Notes: generated from the letters alone by a model not told the origin. A DNA stretch of 32,267 nucleotides from Billgrantia zhangzhouensis (GCF_021404465.1 NZ_JABFTT010000023.1:1-32267); one strand, 5' to 3'. Numbered from the stretch's first letter, positions 6,514 to 15,559 are shown. Numbers and translations: made by a program.

Positions 6514-7146
6514 TCAAAAATCGAAGAATACGGTCTCGCCTTCGCCCTGCAGCCTGATGTCGAGGCGGTAGCGCACCTTGCCGTCGGCCTCTTCGCGCTT
6601 GGCGATGAGGGTCTGGCGGCGGGTCGGCGATTCGATGCGCGAGAGCACCGGGCAGGCGGCGTTGGCCTCGGCTTCGTCCTCGAAGTAGAGGCGGGTCTGC
6701 AACTGGATGTTGATGCCGCGGGCGAAGATCGCCAGGTTGATGTGCGGCGCCATGAGCTGGCCATTGGGGTGGGCCACCGGGCCGGGCTTGATGGTCTTGA
6801 GCGACCATTCGCTGCCGTAGTCGAAGGTGGTGGCGGTGCGCCCGAAGCTGTTGAACGGCTTCTTGAGATCGAACTCGGGCTGGTAGACGCCATTGGCGTC
6901 GGCCTGCCAGGCCTCGAGGAAGGCGTCGCGCACCAGGTCGCCGTTGCCATCGATCACGGTGCCGACGACTTCGATCAGCTCGCCCTCGGCGCCGGGCTTG
7001 GCCATCTCGTTCCAGATCTCTTCGTCGCGGGTCGGGTTGCCCGCGGCGGCCAGGGCCAGGCCGATGTGTACATAGGGCCCGGCGGTCTGGGAGGCGGTCT
7101 CGCGCAGCATCAGTTCGCTGGTGGGAACGCTGTTTGGCTGTTTCAT
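6514..7146 (-). CDS. pcaG: Protocatechuate 3,4-dioxygenase alpha subunit
   Basis: A 210-residue structural subunit of protocatechuate 3,4-dioxygenase, the Fe(III) intradiol enzyme that opens protocatechuate to 3-carboxy-cis,cis-muconate. The family pattern is clear: SQTAGPYVHIGL near the N-terminus, VVGTVIDGNGDLVRDAFLEA, then SLKTIKPG and QLMAPHINLAIFARGI. As expected for the alpha chain, the iron-ligand positions conserved in PcaH are not all kept. The frame opens at 7161, but the ATG at 7146 has GAGGGG at the right distance and gives the family-typical start. It follows pcaH by 31 bp in the same operon and ends at a strong terminator. Its last 144 bp are duplicated at 3166-3309. Confidence 0.97.
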   Translation of the reverse strand: MKQPNSVPTSELMLRETASQTAGPYVHIGLALAAAGNPTRDEEIWNEMAKPGAEGELIEVVGTVIDGNGDLVRDAFLEAWQADANGVYQPEFDLKKPFNSFGRTATTFDYGSEWSLKTIKPGPVAHPNGQLMAPHINLAIFARGINIQLQTRLYFEDEAEANAACPVLSRIESPTRRQTLIAKREEADGKVRYRLDIRLQGEGETVFFDF

Positions 7147-7177
7147 GTGATTTCCCCTCACTGATTCTCGAACCCGC

Positions 7178-7918
7178 TTACTGATTTTCGAAATAGGTCT
7201 GCAGCTCGCCGCGTACCACCAGGTCGAAGCGGTAGGCCAGGCAGTCCATGGGCTTGCTGCGTGCCATGTCGAGGCGTCCGATCATGGTCTCGACCGCGGC
7301 CGGGTCCTTGATGGTGTGGACGATGGGGCACAGCGGAATCAGCGGATCGCCCTCGAAGTACATCTGGGTGATCAGGCGGGTAGAGATCGAGGGGCCCATC
7401 ACCGAGACGTGGATGTGCGAGGGGCGCCAGCTGTTAGGGTCGTTGGGCCAGGGGTACGGGCCGGGCTTGATGGTGCGGAAGCGGTACCAGCCCTGCTCGT
7501 CGGTGAGGGTACGGCCCACGCCGCCGAAGCCGGGATCGAGCGGAGCGAGGTAGCGGTCGTTCTTGTGGCGGTAGCGCCCGCCGGCGTTAGCCTGCCACAT
7601 CTCGACCAGGGTGTGCGGCACCGGCTTGCCGAACTGGTCGATCACGCGGCCGAACATGATGATGCGCTCGCCCACCGGCAGGCCGGCCGCACCCGAAAGC
7701 GACGGGTCTTCGCGGAAGTTGAGCAGCAGGTCGTTGTCGTGGGGGCCCATGCGCAGGTGGCGGAAGTCGGGGCCGGTGAGTTCGGAAGCGGTGGCTTGCT
7801 GCATGCTGGCCAGGGCCTGCTGCGGCGAGCGGGGCACGCTGGTCTTGTAGCCGGGGGCGTAGGCCGGGGGGTGCCAGTTACGGTCGCGCTCCACGAAGCG
7901 CTTGTTGTGATCTTGCAT
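7178..7918 (-). CDS. pcaH: Protocatechuate 3,4-dioxygenase beta subunit
   Basis: A 246-residue catalytic subunit that binds the non-haem Fe(III) and performs intradiol cleavage of protocatechuate with PcaG. Known iron ligands of the family map here to Tyr116 (GGRYRH), Tyr155 (GPYPW), His168 and His170 (PSHIHVSV); their spacing matches the Pseudomonas enzyme. The frame is open to 8002, but MQDHNKRF at 7918 is the better start, with GAGACGAC upstream. It is the first gene of pcaHG. Upstream at 8007-8024 lies a perfect PcaQ-type box, and the pcaQ gene itself lies just beyond, on the same strand. Expression is therefore expected to be activated by PcaQ with a pathway intermediate as inducer. Confidence 0.97.
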   Translation of the reverse strand: MQDHNKRFVERDRNWHPPAYAPGYKTSVPRSPQQALASMQQATASELTGPDFRHLRMGPHDNDLLLNFREDPSLSGAAGLPVGERIIMFGRVIDQFGKPVPHTLVEMWQANAGGRYRHKNDRYLAPLDPGFGGVGRTLTDEQGWYRFRTIKPGPYPWPNDPNSWRPSHIHVSVMGPSISTRLITQMYFEGDPLIPLCPIVHTIKDPAAVETMIGRLDMARSKPMDCLAYRFDLVVRGELQTYFENQ

Positions 7919-8006
7919 GGCGTGTCGTCTCTTGGGGAGAGTGGTCTTGTCTCGCCCAGTGTGGCCTCTCGCCAAAGGCCCGCCAATTGACGACTCGGGC
8001 ACCCCT

Positions 8007-8024
8007 CATAACCGCTGGGTTATG
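8007..8024. promoter_or_regulatory. PcaQ binding site upstream of pcaH
   Basis: CATAACC-GCTG-GGTTATG is a perfect 7+4+7 palindrome about 90-106 bp upstream of the pcaH start codon. It nearly equals the ATAACC-N4-GGTTAA motif described for PcaQ in rhizobia and also fits the LysR T-N11-A rule. It lies between pcaQ and pcaH. Confidence 0.8.
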
Positions 8025-8049
8025 CTGCACTGCCGCTATGGCGCTATTT

Positions 8050-8985
8050 TCAATTGCTCCCGGCGCCGCGCTCGGCGCTCACTTCGCGCAGTACTTCGCA
8101 GAAGGCCTCCAGCGCCAGCGAGGGCTGCATGCTGGCGTTGTAGCACAGCCCGACGGAGCCGCCGCGGGGTTCCAGCTCGATGCCGAGGCGACACAGCCGC
8201 CCCGCCGCCAGGTCTTCGGCCACGGCCTCTTCGGGCACGACCCAGATGGCGTCGCTCTCCAGGGTGTAGTGACGGCTGATGGGCAGCGAGAGCGTCTCCA
8301 GCCGCTGGCTCATCAGCGTCAGCGAGTGGCGCACGCAGAAGCTGTCGACCTGCTGGCGCAGGGTGGTCTGCAGGGGCGGTAGCACCCAGGGGAATTCGCC
8401 CAGCCGGGCGGCTGCGAGCGGCGCGATGCCAGCCAGCGGGTGGCCGCGGCGCACGCACAGCAGCAGCGGCTCGTAGTAGAGGTGCTCGAAGGCCAGGTCG
8501 CGGATCTCGCGGGCCTCGGTCATGCGCCCTACCACCAGATCCAGCTCGCCACGGCGCAGCCGCGAGAGCAGGAAGGCACTGGCGCCGACCACCACGTTGA
8601 CGCCCACCGCGTTCTGCCCGCCGGGCGCGGCGTGCCAGCGGCGGATGGCCTCGGGCAGCAGCCGGCTCTCCACCGTGGAGAGCGCCCCCACGCGCAGGTC
8701 GTGGGCGCCCAGGTGCACGTCGCCGACCGCGGCCACGCCCTCTTCCAGCGCGCGCATGGCCGGCCCGGCATGGCGCAGCAGGGTCAGGCCCGCCTGGGTC
8801 AGCGCCACGCCCTGGGGCGTGCGTTCGAACAGCGAAGCACCGAGGCTCTCTTCCAGCTCGCGAATGGTCTTGGAGATGCCCGGCTGGGTGATCGCCAGCC
8901 GCTCGGCAGCCCGGGCGAAGCTGCGCTGGCGGGCCACCTCGAGGAAGGCCTGCAGATGGCGCAGCTTGATACGGGCATTGAGCAT
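8050..8985 (-). CDS. pcaQ: LysR-type regulator of protocatechuate catabolism
   Basis: A 311-residue LysR-type regulator. The N-terminal winged helix (about 5-65) reads KLRHLQAFLEVARQRSFARA followed by LAITQPGISKTIRELEESLG, the usual LysR recognition helix; the remainder is a type 2 periplasmic-binding-like effector domain (about 95-300). It is encoded directly upstream of pcaH on the same strand, 131 bp apart, with a PcaQ-type box in the gap, so the identity as PcaQ rests on both family and context. PcaQ proteins activate pca genes in response to beta-carboxymuconate or a related intermediate. Downstream genes pcaIJF-pcaDC seem to be under PcaR instead, so two regulators divide the pathway. 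Confidence 0.85.
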   Translation of the reverse strand: MLNARIKLRHLQAFLEVARQRSFARAAERLAITQPGISKTIRELEESLGASLFERTPQGVALTQAGLTLLRHAGPAMRALEEGVAAVGDVHLGAHDLRVGALSTVESRLLPEAIRRWHAAPGGQNAVGVNVVVGASAFLLSRLRRGELDLVVGRMTEAREIRDLAFEHLYYEPLLLCVRRGHPLAGIAPLAAARLGEFPWVLPPLQTTLRQQVDSFCVRHSLTLMSQRLETLSLPISRHYTLESDAIWVVPEEAVAEDLAAGRLCRLGIELEPRGGSVGLCYNASMQPSLALEAFCEVLREVSAERGAGSN

Positions 8986-9070
8986 GGGATTTTCCTACTG
9001 GCGTGAGGCGAGCCGACTATCAGCGAATATCAGAAGGTACCCGAAGAACGAAATGACGACCATGGAAAGC

Positions 9071-9096
9071 CGAAACCGGCCAGGCGGCCGGTTCGG
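9071..9096 (-). terminator. Hairpin downstream of the toxin-antitoxin pair
   Basis: An 8-bp GC-rich stem (9086-9093 with 9074-9081) with a 4-nt loop, extendable by CCG/CGG past one bulged base, lies about 60 bp after the higA stop. On the minus strand it is followed by TTTCGGCTTT, so it may terminate higBA before pcaQ. Confidence 0.5.
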
Positions 9097-9153
9097 ATGG
9101 TGCGACTTGTGCACACTCTTTGCTGATGAATCAGGCTATGCGCAATCTGACTA

Positions 9154-9525
9154 TCAGGCATGGTGAGGGGGCTTGATCAGGCTCTCGGCAGGGATACCGA
9201 ACATGTCGTGTAGTTTCCAGACCATGGCGAGGGTCAGGTTCCGCTTGCCATTCAGGATCTCATAGACGCGATTGCGACGACCAAGAGCGGGCTCGAGGTC
9301 CTTGGGCGTGAGCCCCTGCTGTTCCATGCGAAACTTGATGGCCTCAATGGGATCCGGCAGGTCCACGGGGAAGTGCTTGGCTTCAAAGGCCTCGATCAGC
9401 GTCAGGAGGATCTCGAAGCGGTCGCCCTCCTCGGTGCCGGGCTCCGGCTCATTATCGAAATAGCCAGAAGCTTCCCGCAGGGCGGCCTGATAATCGTCCT
9501 CGGTACGAATGGGGCGAATATCCAT
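9154..9525 (-). CDS. higA: HigA-type antitoxin, XRE helix-turn-helix
   Basis: A 123-residue antitoxin of the HigA group. The N-terminal half is acidic and probably binds the toxin (GYFDNEPEPGTEEGDRFEIL, about 21-40). The C-terminal half holds an XRE-type helix-turn-helix at about 71-102, with GLTPKDLEPALG and YEILNGKRNL. It starts only 3 bp after the toxin stop, the toxin-first order typical of higBA. The antitoxin would neutralise HigB and repress the operon, probably through the palindrome at 9845-9857. The pair sits inside the pca cluster, between pcaQ and pcaDC, with no metabolic link. Confidence 0.88.
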   Translation of the reverse strand: MDIRPIRTEDDYQAALREASGYFDNEPEPGTEEGDRFEILLTLIEAFEAKHFPVDLPDPIEAIKFRMEQQGLTPKDLEPALGRRNRVYEILNGKRNLTLAMVWKLHDMFGIPAESLIKPPHHA

Positions 9526-9528
9526 GGG

Positions 9529-9831
9529 TTACTCCATCTCTACGGTTTCGGCATCGACTTTGTCATATTCCGCGTGCGTGCCGATGAACTTGATGTAGAC
9601 CGCGCCAAATCGGTAGGCAACAGCGACGATCAGTCGATAGTCGTTACCCTTGATGTTGAACACCACACGCTTGTTGCCCACAGGACTGGCGCTGCGGTAC
9701 TTGGCTTTGATGTCATGCGCATCTTTCCATTCAGCATGCTTCACCTCATCGACCCAGGCTTCCAGTGACGCCTTGGCATCGGGGTGTTGCCGCCAAAAGT
9801 CACGCAGATACTTGATGGCGATGATTCTCAT
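9529..9831 (-). CDS. higB: HigB-type mRNA interferase toxin
   Basis: A 100-residue toxin of the RelE/HigB superfamily, expected to cut mRNA on the ribosome. Typical features are the N-terminal MRIIAIKYLRDFWRQHPDA, a central WKDAHDIKAKYRSASPVGNKR-like segment, and the sheet VVFNIKGNDYRLIVAVAYR followed by VYIKFIGTHAEYDKVDA, where the THAEYDK motif is characteristic of HigB. The frame extends to 9867, but the ATG at 9831 gives the standard N-terminus. It is the first gene of a two-gene operon. The palindrome at 9845-9857 just upstream is a likely autoregulatory operator. Confidence 0.88.
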   Translation of the reverse strand: MRIIAIKYLRDFWRQHPDAKASLEAWVDEVKHAEWKDAHDIKAKYRSASPVGNKRVVFNIKGNDYRLIVAVAYRFGAVYIKFIGTHAEYDKVDAETVEME

Positions 9832-9844
9832 AGCGCCAATAATA

Positions 9845-9857
9845 TCCCAATATGGGA
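9845..9857. promoter_or_regulatory. Candidate higBA operator
   Basis: TCCCA-ATA-TGGGA is a 13-bp inverted repeat beginning 13 bp upstream of the higB start codon. HigA antitoxins usually repress their own promoter through such a site. Confidence 0.45.
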
Positions 9858-9923
9858 CCATGCGCAAGTCGAGAGGTTCCCAGGCTTCTCCGCCGTATCA
9901 CCAGACCACAGAGATGCAGCGAA

Positions 9924-11123
9924 TCAGCCCAGCTCCTCGCCCCAGCCCAGCTCCTTGGCCAACGCAAACGCATGGTTCGCCGCCGGTACGCCGGCGTAGA
10001 TCGCCACGTGCATCAGTACCTGGCGCAGCTCCGCTTCGGAGAGGCCGATGCGCTTGGCGGTCTTGAGGTGCAGCGTGAGCTCTTCGCGGCCCAGGGCGGC
10101 GAGGATGCCGGTGGTGATCAGGCTGCGCTCGCGGCGGGTGAGGTCGTCGTTGCTCCACAGCTCGCCCCAGGCCAGCCGGGTGATCATCTGCTGGAAGGGG
10201 GCGTCGAGGCTGTTGGCGTTCCGGCTGGCGCGGGCCACGTGTTCCTCGCCGAGCACCTGCTTGCGGGTCTCGAGCCCTTCGGCATAGCTCACGCCGCGTT
10301 CGCCGACGTCCTCACGCTCACTGGCCATCCACAGTAGCAGACGCTTGGCCATGGCGGTGGGCGCTTCCACCGAGGGCACATGGGCAATGCCTTCGAGGAT
10401 CTCCAGCGGCGCCCCGCCACACTCGGCAGCCAGGGTTTGCAGGGTCTCCGGCGGGGTGGCCACGTCGGTGCTGCCGCCGAGCAGGTGCACGCCGACACCC
10501 GGATGCTCGGCGAGCGGCCCCTTCAGCTTGCCGCGGAAGTCGGTGCGACCGAGCATCTCGCACAAGCGGGCGTAGGATTCATCGTCGCCACGGCCCATCT
10601 GGGTGCACCAGCCGGCCTTGAGCGCCGGTTCGGCCTCGAAGCAGGCCGGCGCGAACCAGCGCGGCACGATCTCCTCGGCCATGGCCACCAGGCCTTCCTG
10701 ACGAATGCGCCCGGCGCGGGTACTCCACAGCTCCTGGTTGCCGATCACCGCCCCGGTGTTGGTCAGAGTGACGGAGTAGAGCCGCTCGGCGTGTTCAGCG
10801 ATCAGTTGCTGACCGATCACACCGCCGATGGAAGTACCGACGAAGTGGAAGCGCGAGGCACCGGCATGCTCGACCAGCGCCAGCGCTTCCCGGGCCAGCG
10901 CCGCCGGGGTGATCTCACCGCCCTCGACCGGCCAGGCCTGGCTGGCACCGTGGCCGGGCAGGTCCCAGGTCAGCACGCGGTAGCGTGGCAGCAGCGTCGG
11001 TAGCAGTTCGTCCCACACCGCCTGGCTCATGCCCAGCGGATGCGCCAGCACCACCAGCGGCAGCGCCTCGGGGCCAAGCAGGCGATAAGCGACGCTGCGG
11101 CCGTCGATTTCGAGAAATGCCAT
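9924..11123 (-). CDS. pcaL: Fused 3-oxoadipate enol-lactonase / 4-carboxymuconolactone decarboxylase
   Basis: A 399-residue bifunctional enzyme for two consecutive steps. Residues 1-265 are an alpha/beta hydrolase (PcaD, enol-lactone hydrolysis to beta-ketoadipate) with nucleophile Ser98 in GTSIGG and a probable catalytic His in GIAHVPS near the end of the domain. Residues about 280-399 are the PcaC decarboxylase, with the carboxymuconolactone decarboxylase pattern TRLAWGELWSNDDLTRRERS and HLKTAKRIGLSEAEL. In Pseudomonas putida these are separate genes; the fusion is known from other bacteria as PcaL or PcaDC. In the pathway the C-terminal domain acts first. The start at 11123 is preceded by GGGAGAG. 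It follows pcaF by 83 bp and is the last gene of the pcaIJF-pcaDC unit. Confidence 0.95.
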   Translation of the reverse strand: MAFLEIDGRSVAYRLLGPEALPLVVLAHPLGMSQAVWDELLPTLLPRYRVLTWDLPGHGASQAWPVEGGEITPAALAREALALVEHAGASRFHFVGTSIGGVIGQQLIAEHAERLYSVTLTNTGAVIGNQELWSTRAGRIRQEGLVAMAEEIVPRWFAPACFEAEPALKAGWCTQMGRGDDESYARLCEMLGRTDFRGKLKGPLAEHPGVGVHLLGGSTDVATPPETLQTLAAECGGAPLEILEGIAHVPSVEAPTAMAKRLLLWMASEREDVGERGVSYAEGLETRKQVLGEEHVARASRNANSLDAPFQQMITRLAWGELWSNDDLTRRERSLITTGILAALGREELTLHLKTAKRIGLSEAELRQVLMHVAIYAGVPAANHAFALAKELGWGEELG

Positions 11124-11206
11124 AAACACTCTCCCATCCTCAGGCGTCGAATCATGGCTCGGCGCTTGATTGGCAAATAGCGGTAAGACGAAAGATCGGT
11201 GCGTCT

Positions 11207-12409
<1,203 letters not shown>

Positions 12410-12425
12410 CGTTCTCTCCTGTCGC

Positions 12426-13214
12426 CTACTGGCCGCTATGAGCACGGGCGGTCCTGGCCTTGAGTTCGCGCAGGATCTCGAGTTCGTTGGCCGAGGGCTC
12501 CGGGGTGCTCTCCAGCGTATCGGCGAAGCGGATCTCCCAGCCGGTGGCCTCGATCACATCCTCGCGGCTCACGCCCGGGTGCAGCGAGACCACCACCAGT
12601 TCCTTGGTCTCGGGATCGGGCTTCATCACGCACAGGTCGGTGATGACCCGGGTCGGCCCCTTGCCGATGTTGGGTACGCCGTCGCGACCCTTGCCGTCGC
12701 GGCCAAAGCCCAGGGTGGTGACGAAGTCGACCCGGTCGACGAAGGCACGCTTGGAGTGCTTCAGTGTGATGAACACCTCGCCGGCATTCGTCGCGATTTC
12801 AGGCGCACCGCCGCCGCCCGGCAGACGCACCTTGGGCTCACGGTAGTCGCCGATAAGGGTGGTGTTGAGGTTGCAGTAGCGGTCGATCTGGGCAGTGCCG
12901 AGAAAGCCCACGTCGATCTTGCCGCCCTGCAGCCAGTAGCGAAACATCTCCGGCACCGAAACGGTGGTGAGCGCCGTCTCGGCCAGCTCGCCGTCGCCGA
13001 TGGAGAGCGGCAGCACGTTGGGCTTGGTCTGCAGGGTGCCGGATTCGTAGATCAGCACCACATCGGGGGCGTGGGTCAGGCGCGCCAGGTTGGCCGCCTC
13101 ACTGGGCAGGCCGATGCCGACGAAGCAGGTCATGCCGTTCTCCAGGGCGCGGGCCGCGGTGACGGTCATCATCTCCGACGAGGTGTAGTCCAGGCCCTTA
13201 TCGACGGTACTCAT
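12426..13214 (-). CDS. pcaJ: 3-oxoadipate CoA-transferase subunit B
   Basis: A 262-residue small subunit of the family I CoA-transferase that moves CoA from succinyl-CoA to beta-ketoadipate. The catalytic glutamate is Glu57 in LIYESGTL, and the substrate-loop segment GGGGAPEIATNA is present. Its length is greater than that of the Pseudomonas putida PcaJ (about 213) and matches the CatJ-type subunits. Its ATG overlaps the TGA of pcaI by one base (TGATG), implying translational coupling. Downstream, pcaF follows after 16 bp. Confidence 0.94.
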   Translation of the reverse strand: MSTVDKGLDYTSSEMMTVTAARALENGMTCFVGIGLPSEAANLARLTHAPDVVLIYESGTLQTKPNVLPLSIGDGELAETALTTVSVPEMFRYWLQGGKIDVGFLGTAQIDRYCNLNTTLIGDYREPKVRLPGGGGAPEIATNAGEVFITLKHSKRAFVDRVDFVTTLGFGRDGKGRDGVPNIGKGPTRVITDLCVMKPDPETKELVVVSLHPGVSREDVIEATGWEIRFADTLESTPEPSANELEILRELKARTARAHSGQ

Positions 13215-14044
13215 CAGGCGTTCCCCCCTGCATTCATGACGTTCTCTTCGATCCACCGGGTAAAGGTGTCACGATCGCGGGCGATGGCGTCCCACTCCTT
13301 GTAGAAGGCGTTGTTACGCGGGTAGTAGCCGTGGGCATAGGAAGGCAACGAGCCCTTCTCGGCCACAGCGATGGCGCTGATGGCCCAGCCCGGGATGATG
13401 CAGGCGTTGGGGTGATAGTCGCCCTGGGTGGTCAGGTCGTCGACGATCTCCTCGACGGTGACGATGCTCTGCTTGGCCGCCAGCACTGCTTCCTTCTGCA
13501 CACCAACGATGCCTTCGACCAGCACGTTGCCGGCGCGGTCGGCCTTCTGCGCATGGACGATGGAAACGTCGGGGCGCACCGCGGGCACTGCGGCCAGACG
13601 TTCGCCAGTGAAGGGGCACTCGATGAACTTGATCTGGTCGTTGACGCTGGGCAGCTCGCTGCCCACGTAGCCACGCAACACGGCCAGCGGCAGGCCGGCG
13701 GCACCGGCCTCGAAGGCGCAGGCCATGGCGGCATGGCTATGTTCGAGGATTTCCACTTTACGCGGCCAGCCCTTCTCCACGGCGTCGCGCAGGCGGTGCA
13801 ACGAGCCCACGCCGGGATTGCCGCCCCAGGAGAAAATGACCTTCCGCGCGCAGCCGGCGCCAATCATCTGGTCGTAGACCAGGTCCGGCGTCATACGAAT
13901 CAGGGTCAGGTCGCGCTTCTTCTGGCGGATCACTTCGTGACCGGCGGCGAAGGGAATGAGGTGGGTGAAGCCCTCCATGGCCACGGTGGCACCGTCTTCG
14001 ACGTAGCGGGCCACCGCGTCACGGAGGCTCAGGAATTCGGCCAT
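13214..14044 (-). CDS. pcaI: 3-oxoadipate CoA-transferase subunit A
   Basis: A 276-residue large subunit of the beta-ketoadipate:succinyl-CoA transferase. It contains the EGFTHLIPFAAGHEVIR region where family members have the glycine-rich CoA-binding loop, and SWGGNPGVGSLHR further on. It is longer than the classical PcaI (about 230 residues) and looks like the CatI / glutaconate-CoA-transferase-like branch, as its partner does. The start at 14044 has CAGGAGAAC upstream. As the first gene of pcaIJF-pcaDC it lies behind a strong PcaR-type palindrome at 14069-14089, 25 bp from its start codon, so PcaR control is expected. Confidence 0.93.
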   Translation of the reverse strand: MAEFLSLRDAVARYVEDGATVAMEGFTHLIPFAAGHEVIRQKKRDLTLIRMTPDLVYDQMIGAGCARKVIFSWGGNPGVGSLHRLRDAVEKGWPRKVEILEHSHAAMACAFEAGAAGLPLAVLRGYVGSELPSVNDQIKFIECPFTGERLAAVPAVRPDVSIVHAQKADRAGNVLVEGIVGVQKEAVLAAKQSIVTVEEIVDDLTTQGDYHPNACIIPGWAISAIAVAEKGSLPSYAHGYYPRNNAFYKEWDAIARDRDTFTRWIEENVMNAGGNA

Positions 14045-14068
14045 GGTGTTCTCCTGGGCGCTCTCTTT

Positions 14069-14105
14069 AAAGTTCGAATAGCGAACTTTGTTTTGTGATG
14101 CGAAC
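14069..14105. promoter_or_regulatory. PcaR operator upstream of pcaI
   Basis: A 21-bp palindrome at 14069-14089 has the core GTTCG-N5-CGAAC (14072-14086) extended by AAA/TTT on both sides. A second, imperfect copy TTTTG-N5-CGAAC follows at 14091-14105, 19 bp along. The same GTTCG-N5-CGAAC core recurs in the pcaB-pcaR gap. It resembles the GTTCGATAATCGCAC site known for PcaR of Pseudomonas putida. Confidence 0.75.
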
Positions 14106-14149
14106 AAGTTAACGCCAAGCTCATGCCATCGTCAAATGCGCTGCCCATG

Positions 14150-14181
14150 AAAAAAGCGAGGGGAGGCCAGGCCTCCCCTCG
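14150..14181 (-). terminator. Rho-independent terminator of pcaB
   Basis: On the minus strand a 12-bp GC-rich stem (14170-14181 with 14157-14168) is followed by CTTTTTT. It starts 35 bp after the pcaB stop codon and precedes the pcaI promoter, so pcaB and pcaIJF-pcaDC are separate transcripts although they point the same way. Confidence 0.88.
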
Positions 14182-14215
14182 TTGGGCTCAATGAAACCGA
14201 TGGCTTTTCAGGATA

Positions 14216-15559
14216 TTATTCGCGTTGCAACCAGGCAATCGCGCGGCGTACCTGCGCCTGGCTGCTACCAAGGTATAAGGCTGGGTCCGTTGCCTGGCGC
14301 AGGGCTTCCGCTTCAATCCGCCCCCTCACTTCGGCATGCGCCTCGAGCGACTCGGCATAGGGAATACCCTGGAGTCGTGCCGTTTCGGCAGCCTCGGCGC
14401 TGATCCGCTTGGCAGCATCCTGGCCCAGCACCGGTGCCAGCAGGCGCGACACCGGCTCGGCCATGATGCCGCCGCCGGTAGCCGCCAGGTTGCGGCGCAT
14501 CGCCTCGGGGTGCACTTCGAGACCTTCGAGCAGCACGGCGGCCTGTTCCAACGCACCCTCCAACAGCAAGGTACTGTCGACCAGCGGCGACCACTCGGCG
14601 TGCCACTCGCCCAGGCCGCGCTCCAGCGGCTGGGCAACGGCATTGAGCAGCACCGTGGTATAGCCGTGCACCTGCCGGGCGGCACCGCGGATCATGGCGC
14701 AGCGCACCGGGTTGCGCTTGTGCGGCATGGAGGAGGACTCGCCCATGCCCTCGCCGCCGGGCTCGCTCACCTCGCCCACCTCGGTCTGCGTCAGCAGCGC
14801 GACATCGAGCGCCAGCTTCTCGGCTGCCCCCGCCGTGGCGTCCAAGGCCGTGCCCAGGGCATGGATTGGCAGGCGATCGGTATGCCAGGGCAACACCGGC
14901 GTCGCCAGGCCGAGCTCCTGAGCGATAGCGTCCATAAAGTCGAGGCCCAGACCGTCCTGGCCCGGCCCGTCTAAACCAGAGTGCACCCCCACGGCGCCGC
15001 CGAACTGCACCGGCAGCTCAAGCTGCGCCAGGCGGCGACGCGCCTGCTCCAGCCCAATGGCCCAGTGCGCCACCTTGACCCCGAAGGTGATCGGCAGGGC
15101 CTGCTGCATCAACGTGCGCCCCACCATCACCGTCTGCTCATGGGCCTGCATGAGCGTAATCGCCGCCGTGCGACAGCGCAGCAGCAGCGCATCCAGCGCG
15201 GCCAGCCGTGGCTTGAGCAGCAGCATCAGCGCCGAGTCGATCACGTCCTGGCTGGTGGCGCCCATGTGGAAGTAGCGTTTGAGTTCGTTCGGCAGCGCGG
15301 CGCGCGACTGCTTGACGAAGGGGATGGCTGCGTTGCCGCCGCTGGCCACTCCCGCCGCCAGTGCCTCGAGATCGAAGACATGCGCCTCGAGCGCGCGGCG
15401 CATGGCCTCGCTCGTTCCCTCGGGTATGGCGCCTCGCGCCTCCTGTGCCTCGGCCAGGGCCAGCTCGAAGGCCAGCATGGCCTCGACCAGTGTCGGAGTG
15501 CTGCTTTGCGTTAGTGCCGATTGGCTCATGAAGGGGTGTCGCAGGAGGGTGTCAGGCAT
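14216..15559 (-). CDS. pcaB: 3-carboxy-cis,cis-muconate cycloisomerase
   Basis: A 447-residue enzyme of the fumarase/argininosuccinate lyase superfamily that lactonises 3-carboxy-cis,cis-muconate to 4-carboxymuconolactone. The superfamily signature GESSSMPHKRNP is at 273-284 and the HMGATSQD motif at 98-105. The frame extends to 15607, but the ATG at 15559 (MPDTLLRHPF) has GGGAGAGC upstream and leaves the PcaR palindrome outside the gene. Transcribed divergently from pcaR with 133 bp between the starts, and ended by its own terminator. A prokaryotic PcaB is distinguished from adenylosuccinate lyase here by context and sequence character. Confidence 0.94.
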   Translation of the reverse strand: MPDTLLRHPFMSQSALTQSSTPTLVEAMLAFELALAEAQEARGAIPEGTSEAMRRALEAHVFDLEALAAGVASGGNAAIPFVKQSRAALPNELKRYFHMGATSQDVIDSALMLLLKPRLAALDALLLRCRTAAITLMQAHEQTVMVGRTLMQQALPITFGVKVAHWAIGLEQARRRLAQLELPVQFGGAVGVHSGLDGPGQDGLGLDFMDAIAQELGLATPVLPWHTDRLPIHALGTALDATAGAAEKLALDVALLTQTEVGEVSEPGGEGMGESSSMPHKRNPVRCAMIRGAARQVHGYTTVLLNAVAQPLERGLGEWHAEWSPLVDSTLLLEGALEQAAVLLEGLEVHPEAMRRNLAATGGGIMAEPVSRLLAPVLGQDAAKRISAEAAETARLQGIPYAESLEAHAEVRGRIEAEALRQATDPALYLGSSQAQVRRAIAWLQRE

